DNA of 29,337 nucleotides from an uncultured Anaerococcus sp. (GTDB lineage Bacteria; Bacillota; Clostridia; Tissierellales; Peptoniphilaceae): NCBI RefSeq assembly GCF_943912825.1, contig NZ_CALTUX010000024.1, positions 1 to 29,337 of the forward strand, read 5' to 3'. Shown piece by piece: positions 23,779 to 29,337 of this stretch (position 1 is its first letter; each line of letters starts with the position of its first letter). The notes under the pieces were generated by a model. It saw only the letters and a program-made list of their open reading frames with translations, ran no database searches and was not told where the DNA came from. The position numbers and the translations under genes were made by a program.

Positions 23779-25482
23779 ATGAAAAAACTACTGACAATAA
23801 TTGCCATGAGCCTAATGATTTTCCTGCCAAAAGAGGCCTTGGCAGATGAATTTAAGGAAATAAATATAGAGGCAAAGCTAGATGAAAAGGGCACAGGCTC
23901 TATAAAGGAAAGCTGGCATATAGATGAAAATGACACAGACTATACAGAAAGATACAAGGCCATAAATAATCTTAGAGGCCTTAAAATCGAAAATTTTTCT
24001 GTATCATCCTTTGGCAAGGATTTTGAAAAAGCAGACCCTTGGGATATAGACAAGTCCTTTGAAGAAAAGGCCTACCGCTACGGCACAGTCCAAAAAGATG
24101 ATGGATACGAGCTTTGCTGGGGCATAAGCAAGTATGGGGACAATAGCTATGACCTAAAATATAAGATAAGTCCCCTAGCCATCGGTCTAAATGATGCTGA
24201 CATGGTCTTTTTCAAATTTGTGGGAGATGATTTTGACCCCATGCCAGAAAAAGTCAATATAAGAATTTCATCCTACAAACCAATTGATGAGGATGTGAAG
24301 TTTTGGGGCTTTGGCCTTAAGGGTCATATAGAAAATAAGGACGGGGTCATAGAACTTAATTCTACCGGAGGGATTGACTATGCCACAGTCATGATCAAAT
24401 TCCCAAAGGGGACCTTTGCTACTTCCTACAGGGAAGATAAGAATTTCAAAGACTATGCCGACCAGGCTGTGAAAGGCTCTAAATGGGAAGAAAACCAAGG
24501 CAGAGCCTACAAGCCACCAATGCCAGTCTGGGCCAAAATTCTAATCGGTCTTGCAGCTGCCACTGGTCTTGCAGGAGCTTTTGCAGGAATCCGTGCCGCT
24601 AAGTTATCATTTTCTGAAAAAAGAATAACAAATCTCAAAGACCTTAGAAAGCCAAAGGACTTTGGCAGGGAATATTTAAAAGATATCCCTTATGATGGCC
24701 ACATAGAAGACTTGGCCTTTATAATAGAAAAGACCTACATCAATTCTATAAATCTAGCTGAAGATTATGTAAATGCCTTCATCCTCAAATGGGCCCTTGC
24801 TAAAAAAATCGACCTTGGAGAGGACAAGTATGGTCTAGTGACCGAAAAGAAAATTAAAATCCTAGAAAAACCCGACAATATGGGAGTCCTAGAAGCCAAA
24901 TATTTTGACACCCTCTATAAGGCAAGTCTAAGCAGCCATGATGGCTATCTAACAGACTATGCCTATCAAAAATACCTAGAAAAAAATAAGGACGCCCTCG
25001 ATAATTTCTACGAGGACCTAGAAGACCTTTCTCTTGCGACCCTCAAGGAAAAAGGCTTTATCGAAGACTATGAGTACGAAAAGACCTTCCTATCTTCATC
25101 AAGGACAGGGACAGAGCTAAGGTTGACCCAAAAGGGTATCAAACTTTATGAAGACATATGCAAGTTTAAATCCTACCTTGCAAACTACGAGCTTGTTGGA
25201 GAAAAGAGCCAAGAAGAGATGCCTAAGTGGAAGGACTTTCTAATCTATGCCCAAATCCTAGGCCTTGGTGAAAGCTTTGAAAAAATAGTAGGAAGGGATG
25301 ACTATTACATGAACAATTTCATCTACTACCCATATTTATTTTCAAACTCCAGAGGATTTTCAAAATCCATCAACCAATCTTATGGCGAGGCTACCGGCTT
25401 TTCAAACGCAGGCTTTGGCGGTGCCACATCTGTAGGCGGAGGCGGTGGATCCTTCGGTGGTGGAGGTGGCGGCGGCCGCTAA
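23779..25482 (+). CDS. DUF2207 family membrane protein
   Basis: 567 aa. The start at 23779 is preferred over the ATG at 23773 because AAAGG lies 6 bases before it. A signal peptide (1-22, ending in ALA) and an extracytoplasmic DUF2207 domain (about 23-225) are followed by a helix at about 248-275 and a cytoplasmic region with helix-rich, winged-helix-like segments (about 285-480). The protein ends in a Gly-rich tail (GGGGGSFGGGGGGGR), common in this family. The function is unknown. It is transcribed alone, divergent from ktrBA. Confidence 0.88.
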   Translation: MKKLLTIIAMSLMIFLPKEALADEFKEINIEAKLDEKGTGSIKESWHIDENDTDYTERYKAINNLRGLKIENFSVSSFGKDFEKADPWDIDKSFEEKAYRYGTVQKDDGYELCWGISKYGDNSYDLKYKISPLAIGLNDADMVFFKFVGDDFDPMPEKVNIRISSYKPIDEDVKFWGFGLKGHIENKDGVIELNSTGGIDYATVMIKFPKGTFATSYREDKNFKDYADQAVKGSKWEENQGRAYKPPMPVWAKILIGLAAATGLAGAFAGIRAAKLSFSEKRITNLKDLRKPKDFGREYLKDIPYDGHIEDLAFIIEKTYINSINLAEDYVNAFILKWALAKKIDLGEDKYGLVTEKKIKILEKPDNMGVLEAKYFDTLYKASLSSHDGYLTDYAYQKYLEKNKDALDNFYEDLEDLSLATLKEKGFIEDYEYEKTFLSSSRTGTELRLTQKGIKLYEDICKFKSYLANYELVGEKSQEEMPKWKDFLIYAQILGLGESFEKIVGRDDYYMNNFIYYPYLFSNSRGFSKSINQSYGEATGFSNAGFGGATSVGGGGGSFGGGGGGGR

Positions 25483-25500
25483 AACTTAGGAAAAAAATAA

Positions 25501-25527
25501 CTGGTAAGGACCAAAATCCCTTACCAG
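25501..25527. terminator. Hairpin, first of a near-identical pair
   Basis: Stem ctggtaagg (25501-25509) / ccttaccag (25519-25527). It matches the hairpin at 25668-25694 at 25 of 27 positions. On the minus strand it is followed by ttattttttcc, so it may stop transcripts coming from the right. Confidence 0.65.
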
Positions 25528-25585
25528 CAAATAACTATATCGACAAAATCCAAAAGGAAGTCTTCCGTTTGGAGGAAATTTCACC

Positions 25586-25640
25586 TACAGTTCTCGTATT
25601 CATGGGATTCTTCCTCGCTTTGCTCGTCAGAATGACACTT
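25586..25640 (+). repeat. Dispersed intergenic repeat, copy 1
   Basis: Contains ttcctcgctttgctcgtcag and aatgacac. A related copy lies at about 28440-28497, sharing gtatt-atg-g-ttc-tcctcg and the cgtcagaatgaca/tgtcggaatgaca end. It lies between two terminator hairpins. Repeats of this look (ending in gctcgtcrgaatgac) are widespread in bacterial intergenic DNA; that is from general knowledge, not a search. Confidence 0.55.
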
Positions 25641-25662
25641 GGAATGAATATGTCAATTTAAA

Positions 25663-25699
25663 ATAGCTGGTAAGGATCAAAATCCTTTACCAGCTATTT
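25663..25699. terminator. Bidirectional terminator, second hairpin of the pair
   Basis: Stem aatagctggtaaggat / atcctttaccagctatt with one bulged T, and T-runs on both sides. It lies between the DUF2207 gene and the convergent 25701-26156 gene, whose stop codon follows the T-run directly. Confidence 0.85.
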
Positions 25700-25700
25700 T

Positions 25701-26156
25701 TTAATTAATCACATTGACCTTCTGCCCCTTAAGAAGCTTAATAAGGTCCTTTTCCTTCTTGTAGGCAAATCTCATATTATCCTGGGCGTTGGCCTCCTTA
25801 AAATTTACTATCAGAAGGAGGTTTTTCTCAGCCCTTGATAGGGTCACAGACTTAATCTCATCAAGCTTTACTTTTTTATTTAAAAATGGGTTAAGCTTAT
25901 TGGTATAAAGAAAATCCTTGCTAAAGCCCCTGGCAATTATGCCCGAATAGTTCCAAAAAATTATGGCAAGACCAATGGCTAGGGTGTTTATAATATAAGG
26001 CTTAAAGACCCATTGGTAGATAGCAAACATAACTAGCATCATAAGATATACTGCCAAGTCCACCTTGGTAAATTTGACCCTAATTTCAATTCCAGAAAAA
26101 AGATAGAGGTTATAAAGACCCAAAAGGGCAAAAACCCCTGCTAAGATAAATATCAT
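25701..26156 (-). CDS. Small membrane protein of unknown function
   Basis: 151 aa. Hydrophobic segments at about 1-20, 34-52 and 57-75 are followed by a soluble C-terminal half (LDEIKSVTLSRAEKNLLLIV) with a PH-like or DUF5673-like pattern of short strands ending in a helix (KEKDLIKLLKGQ). No family is recognised with confidence. It follows the LURF-one-related gene by 8 bases and is probably co-transcribed with it. The ribosome binding site aggagggg overlaps the upstream stop region. Confidence 0.75.
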   Translation of the reverse strand: MIFILAGVFALLGLYNLYLFSGIEIRVKFTKVDLAVYLMMLVMFAIYQWVFKPYIINTLAIGLAIIFWNYSGIIARGFSKDFLYTNKLNPFLNKKVKLDEIKSVTLSRAEKNLLLIVNFKEANAQDNMRFAYKKEKDLIKLLKGQKVNVIN

Positions 26157-26164
26157 ATCCCCTC

Positions 26165-26671
26165 CTAGTTACTAGCAGAACTTGCAGCTGCGGCTGCTTC
26201 GCTATCCTTGATATTATTTAGGCAAATCACAAGGGCGATCATGGCCTCAGTATAAGCTTCATCTAAGACCCTTAGCTCGTATTGGTCGGTCATAGCGAAA
26301 AATACCTTAGAAATCTCCCCAATCTTCTTCCCATCAAGGCTTATATCAAAATTATAATCCCAAATAGATCCCTTAAGATTAATAGTCCCAAAATCTGTCT
26401 CTATATCGACCTTCCTTCTCAAAAAACTTAGCCTAGACTTGATAGTCATTTGGCTTCCATACTTAAAATCTACAAAATAAGTAGGCAAAAAGGATAGGAT
26501 TTTTCTCTCAACCTTGAAAGCCTCCTTCATATCCCTATCATAAACCCTTGACCTATAGCCAAAAAAGGTAAAATCTTGGTCCAGATAAAAGGCCTTGTCA
26601 TTATTTTCATCCATTATCCAGTACTTGTCAGTTATTTTGAAAAATTTTTCCTTAAAATAGTATTTTTTCAT
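26165..26671 (-). CDS. LURF-one-related (LOR/Tubby-like) protein
   Basis: 168 aa starting at MKKYYFKEKF, chosen for the AAAGGAG before it; eight more codons are open upstream without a ribosome binding site. The pattern of repeated short strands with KITDKYWIMDENNDKAFYLDQ, then VERKILSFLPTYFV, then NLKGSIWDYNFDI is that of the LURF-one-related family (PF04525), a beta-barrel with a central helix related to Tubby C-terminal domains and phospholipid scramblases. The tail EAAAAASSASN is low-complexity. The function in bacteria is unknown. Confidence 0.78.
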   Translation of the reverse strand: MKKYYFKEKFFKITDKYWIMDENNDKAFYLDQDFTFFGYRSRVYDRDMKEAFKVERKILSFLPTYFVDFKYGSQMTIKSRLSFLRRKVDIETDFGTINLKGSIWDYNFDISLDGKKIGEISKVFFAMTDQYELRVLDEAYTEAMIALVICLNNIKDSEAAAAASSASN

Positions 26672-26749
26672 ATAAAACTCCTTTGGTTTTATCACAATTT
26701 ATAATATAGTATTTATATTAGATTATACCCGAGAAAAGAAAGGAATAAT

Positions 26750-27769
26750 ATGAATACAATCACAAATTATATAAAAGAATTAGTAAATACCCCATCTCCA
26801 ACAGGTTTTACCATGAAGGCCACAAAATACCTTTGTGACGAGTTTGATAAGCTTGGCTATAAGCCTTACACAAATAAGAAGGGCAATGTCATAGTCCCAA
26901 TAAATGAAATGGAAGGGGACAATGGCCTGCTTTTATCAGCCCACGTTGATACTTTAGGCCTAATGGTTAGGTCAATAAAGGCCAATGGGGCCCTAAAGCT
27001 TACCACAATCGGTGGTTTTCCTTATAATTTTGTAGAATTTGAAAATGTCACCATTCACACCAGATCTGGTAAGGAATATACTGGAGTTTGCAGGCTAAAT
27101 AATCCAGCAGTCCATGGCTCATCCGACCCAAGAGAGGCCAAACGTGATGATACCACCATGGAAGTAGTAATAGATGCCATCACCCATTCTGCGGAAGAAA
27201 CCAGGGCCCTAGGCATAGAAAATGGTGACTTCATCTCCCTTGACCCTAGATTTAGGATAGACAATGGCTTTGTCAAAAGCCGCCACCTAGATGATAAGGC
27301 ATCAGCAGGCATCCTCCTTGCCCTAGCCAAGGAAATTAAGGATAAGGATATAAAGATAAACCGTCCTTTATATATGATGTTTACAGTCTATGAAGAAGTA
27401 GGACATGGGGCAAGCTCAGGCCACCCTGCTGGTATCTCTGATATGGTCGCAGTAGATATGGGAGTAGTCCACGACGATCTAACTTGCGATGAGCTAAAGG
27501 TATCAATTTGTGCCAAGGATTCGTCAGGTCCTTATAATTATGACCTAACCAATGATTTGATAGCCACCGCCAAAAAGGTCGGCATAGACTATGGAGTAGA
27601 TATCTATCCATTTTATGGGTCTGATGCATCTGCCGCTGTGGCAAGTGATTATGACTATAGGCACGCCCTAGTAGGATGCGGTGTAGCAGCAAGCCACGGC
27701 TATGAGAGGACACATGAGAAGGCAATCAAGGGCCTCTTTGACCTCTTAGTAGATTTTGTTCAAAGATAG
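26750..27769 (+). CDS. M42 family glutamyl aminopeptidase-like metallopeptidase
   Basis: 339 aa. Metal ligands and catalytic residues of the family are in place: AHVDTLG with His65 and Asp67, HLDDKASAG with Asp181/182, the YEEVGHG pair Glu215-Glu216, VAVDMG with Asp236, and a final His near 313 in SHGYERTH. M42 enzymes form large tetrahedral complexes that trim peptides in the cytoplasm. There is no signal peptide. The ribosome binding site AAAGGAAT precedes ATG, and signal peptidase follows after 9 bases in the same operon. Confidence 0.93.
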   Translation: MNTITNYIKELVNTPSPTGFTMKATKYLCDEFDKLGYKPYTNKKGNVIVPINEMEGDNGLLLSAHVDTLGLMVRSIKANGALKLTTIGGFPYNFVEFENVTIHTRSGKEYTGVCRLNNPAVHGSSDPREAKRDDTTMEVVIDAITHSAEETRALGIENGDFISLDPRFRIDNGFVKSRHLDDKASAGILLALAKEIKDKDIKINRPLYMMFTVYEEVGHGASSGHPAGISDMVAVDMGVVHDDLTCDELKVSICAKDSSGPYNYDLTNDLIATAKKVGIDYGVDIYPFYGSDASAAVASDYDYRHALVGCGVAASHGYERTHEKAIKGLFDLLVDFVQR

Positions 27770-27778
27770 GAGATTAAA

Positions 27779-28357
27779 ATGGACAATAAGGATTTTGAAG
27801 AAAATAAAGACAAGATAGAAAATAAAGATAAGAACAAATTTTTGGCCAAGCTTTGGGATTTTATAAAGACCTTTGCGGCAATTTTTCTAATAGTCTATGG
27901 TCTCAAATATTTTGTAGTCGACCTTACAGCTGTCTCTGGTCATTCCATGGACCACACCCTTGCTACAGGCGATATCATGCTAGTAGATAAGATATCCAAA
28001 AACTTTGGCAAAAAATACAAGAGGGGAGATATAGTAATCTTTAATTCCCCAACCGAACCTTGGAAGCTCTATGTCAAAAGAGTCGTAGGTCTCCCTGGTG
28101 AGAATGTTGAAATCAAGGATGGGGATGTCTATATAGACTTTGAAAAACTCGACGAAGACTACCTGGATAAGGGCATGGTCACAGAGCCAACAAGCGATAT
28201 AGTAGGTTGGTATGTAGGTGAAGACCAATATTTCCTTCTAGGTGATAATAGGGTCAAATCCAACGACTCCAGAAACTTCGGTCCTGTTTCAAGAGATTAC
28301 TTCATGGGAGAGGCCTTAATGAGGGTCTACCCATTAGATAAATTCAAAACTTATTAA
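27779..28357 (+). CDS. lepB: Signal peptidase I
   Basis: 192 aa, the usual Gram-positive S26 length. An unusually Lys/Glu/Asp-rich N-terminus (1-22) precedes one membrane helix (about 31-49). Catalytic Ser56 is in SGHSMDHTL and the general base Lys100 in YVKRVVGLPGE. The family box GDNRVKSNDSRNFG follows near 158-171. It cleaves signal peptides of exported proteins at the outer face of the membrane. Co-transcribed with the M42 peptidase and ended by a strong hairpin. Confidence 0.94.
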   Translation: MDNKDFEENKDKIENKDKNKFLAKLWDFIKTFAAIFLIVYGLKYFVVDLTAVSGHSMDHTLATGDIMLVDKISKNFGKKYKRGDIVIFNSPTEPWKLYVKRVVGLPGENVEIKDGDVYIDFEKLDEDYLDKGMVTEPTSDIVGWYVGEDQYFLLGDNRVKSNDSRNFGPVSRDYFMGEALMRVYPLDKFKTY

Positions 28358-28358
28358 G

Positions 28359-28398
28359 AAAAAATCAGCCCTAAGCAAGTGCTTGAGGCTGATTTTTT
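28359..28398. terminator. Terminator of the M42-lepB operon
   Basis: Arms aaaaaatcagcc (28359-28370) and ggctgatttttt (28387-28398), perfectly paired, with an inner aagca/tgctt stem. The symmetric A/T ends allow function on both strands. Confidence 0.9.
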
Positions 28399-28439
28399 CT
28401 GATTTTATTAGGAATTGTTGGATCTTTTCATAATTAGAG

Positions 28440-28497
28440 GACCTGTATTTATGAGTTTCCTCGTCAAAGCCTGGCGGCTTTTTTGTCGGAATGACAG
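28440..28497 (+). repeat. Dispersed intergenic repeat, copy 2
   Basis: Related to 25586-25640: gtatttatgagtttcctcgt at the start and gtcggaatgacag at the end, with an insertion containing cctggcggc between. Like copy 1 it lies just beyond a terminator. Confidence 0.5.
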
Positions 28498-28534
28498 CGG
28501 ACTCTTAGCTTTTTAATTTAATAATCACCCAGCA

Positions 28535-28569
28535 AAAAAAGTAGGAGGCTTTTGCCTACCTACTTTTTT
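28535..28569 (-). terminator. Terminator of the surface protein gene
   Basis: Arms aaaaaagtagg (28535-28545) and cctactttttt (28559-28569), with an inner aggc/gcct stem and loop tttt. It lies 14 bases after the surface protein stop codon. Confidence 0.9.
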
Positions 28570-28582
28570 GTGTGAAAACTTA

Positions 28583-29337
28583 TTAGTCTTCTTTTTTCTT
28601 TTTCTTTGTTGCAAGAAGTCCTGCTATTGATATGCCCATGCTTGTAACAATTGGGGCAACTGAGCCTATACCAGTTTTTGGATTCTTTGTCTTATTTTCT
28701 TTATTAACAAAAGCTAAGTTTCCAGCTAGGTTTTCTGTATTTCCTTTGGCTTCTGCTGGTTTTTCTGGAGTCTCAGGTACTTCTGGTTTTTCAGGTTGGC
28801 CTGGTTCGCTTGGCTTACCTGGTTGTTCAGGTTTTTCTGGAGTCTCACCTGGTGTGCCTGGTTCACTTGGTTTACCTGGTTCTTCTGGCTTGCCTGGTTC
28901 TACAGGTTTTTCAGGAGTTTCCCCTGGTGTGCCTGGTTCACTTGGTTTACCTGGTTCTTCTGGCTTGCCTGGTTGTTCAGGTTTTTCTGGTCTTTCTCCT
29001 GGTGTGCCTGGTTCTTCAGGTTTGCCTGGTTTTCCTGGATCATTTGGTTTTGGATCCTCTGGTTTTGGATCCTCTGGTTTTGGATCCTCTGGTTTTCGAT
29101 CCTCTGGCTTTGGATCTTCTGGTTTTGGGTCCTCTGGTTTTGGATCTTCTGGCTTTGGATCTTCTGGTTTTGGATCTTCTGGTTTTGGGTCCTCTGGTTT
29201 TGGATCTTCTGGCTTTGGATCCTCTGGTTTTGGATCTTCTGGCTTTGGATCTTCTGGCTTTGGATCCTCTGGTTTTGGATCTTCTGGTTTTGGATCTTCT
29301 GGCTTTGGATCCTCTGGTTTTGGATCTTCTGGCTTTG
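28583..29337 (-). CDS. Cell-wall-anchored Pro-rich repeat surface protein, C-terminal part
   Basis: Only the last 250 residues are in the window; the gene continues beyond base 29337. From the N-terminal side it reads about 19 pentapeptides EDPKP (one is EDRKP), then a longer-period Pro/Gly/Glu region (GKPSEPGTPGETPEKP units of 25 residues), a spacer (NTENLAGNLAFVNKENKTK), the sorting motif NPKTG, a hydrophobic helix (IGSVAPIVTSMGISIAGLLA) and the tail TKKKKKED. The layout is that of a sortase substrate, with Asn in place of the canonical Leu of LPXTG. The Pro-rich region probably spans the cell wall and displays an N-terminal domain not seen here. Confidence 0.9.
   Translation of the reverse strand, partial: KPEDPKPEDPKPEDPKPEDPKPEDPKPEDPKPEDPKPEDPKPEDPKPEDPKPEDPKPEDPKPEDPKPEDPKPEDPKPEDRKPEDPKPEDPKPEDPKPNDPGKPGKPEEPGTPGERPEKPEQPGKPEEPGKPSEPGTPGETPEKPVEPGKPEEPGKPSEPGTPGETPEKPEQPGKPSEPGQPEKPEVPETPEKPAEAKGNTENLAGNLAFVNKENKTKNPKTGIGSVAPIVTSMGISIAGLLATKKKKKED
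28831..29040 (-). repeat. 75-bp tandem repeats in the surface protein gene
   Basis: Two nearly identical 75-bp units (28831-28905 and 28906-28980) are followed by a shorter, diverged copy to about 29040. Each unit encodes 25 residues of GKPSEPGTPGETPEKP type. Differences are mostly silent. Confidence 0.8.
29041..29337 (-). repeat. 15-bp tandem array encoding EDPKP
   Basis: About 19-20 copies of a 15-bp unit (tctggttttggatcc type) run to the window end. Silent changes (ggatcc/ggatct/gggtcc, ggt/ggc) fall in a pattern. The block 29101-29160 recurs at 29161-29220 with two differences, showing a 60-bp higher-order duplication. Confidence 0.9.

Noticed and set aside
29041..29337. CRISPR array
   Set aside because: The 15-bp units are contiguous without spacers and stay in frame as EDPKP codons of a surface protein.

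Overview
The window is a low-GC Gram-positive anaerobe chromosome segment. The genes that suggest this are a PTS, a catabolic-type ornithine carbamoyltransferase, KtrAB, a DUF3842 protein, AGGAGG-type ribosome binding sites and a sortase-anchored surface protein with an NPKTG signal. The style fits the Peptoniphilaceae/Tissierellia (Anaerococcus- or Peptoniphilus-like). That placement is inference; there is no rRNA or tRNA in the window to confirm it.

Layout. Bases 1-989 hold no credible gene. They contain a long degenerate inverted repeat of structured non-coding sequence (about 45-705, centre near 380), a nested GC-rich hairpin (708-757) and a 146-bp multi-branched palindromic element (854-999) that overlaps the end of the next gene. 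Bases 990-3032 hold a YugP-like membrane zinc peptidase, an orphan RelB/DinJ antitoxin with its operator, and a formamidase/acetamidase. Bases 3080-7224 form a sucrose operon on the minus strand: PTS IIBCA, then sucrose-6-phosphate hydrolase, then a GNAT-like protein behind an attenuator-like hairpin. The promoter carries a perfect 15-bp inverted repeat. Bases 7280-11880 are an ornithine-metabolism block on the minus strand: ornithine carbamoyltransferase, then separately a polytopic membrane protein and two tandem, overlapping paralogues of the LOR/SDH (archaeal-type ornithine cyclodeaminase) family.

Bases 11900-15840 are a plastic island, AT-rich and mostly non-coding. It contains an internally deleted IS3-family element that still has both terminal repeats, an IS1182-like transposase fragment, a small two-helix membrane protein, a secreted protein with an aerolysin-like stretch, and the remains of an XRE regulator and another small gene. 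Bases 15858-21323 are an ABC importer operon of the nickel/peptide type (binding protein, two permeases, two ATPases). It lies downstream of a DUF3842 gene and of a leader that looks like a transcription attenuator. A possible small RNA follows, then ktrA-ktrB for potassium uptake (21605-23615).

Bases 23779-28357 carry a DUF2207 membrane protein, two small minus-strand genes (a membrane protein and a LURF-one-related protein), an M42 aminopeptidase and a signal peptidase I. Two copies of a dispersed intergenic repeat sit at terminators here. The window ends inside a minus-strand gene for a large Pro-rich cell-wall protein, of which only the C-terminus (repeats plus sorting signal) is present.

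The best candidates for something undescribed are the attenuator-like leader before the ABC operon, the paired inverted structured elements at the start, the aerolysin-like secreted protein in the island, and the coupled pair of cyclodeaminase paralogues of which one has lost conserved residues.
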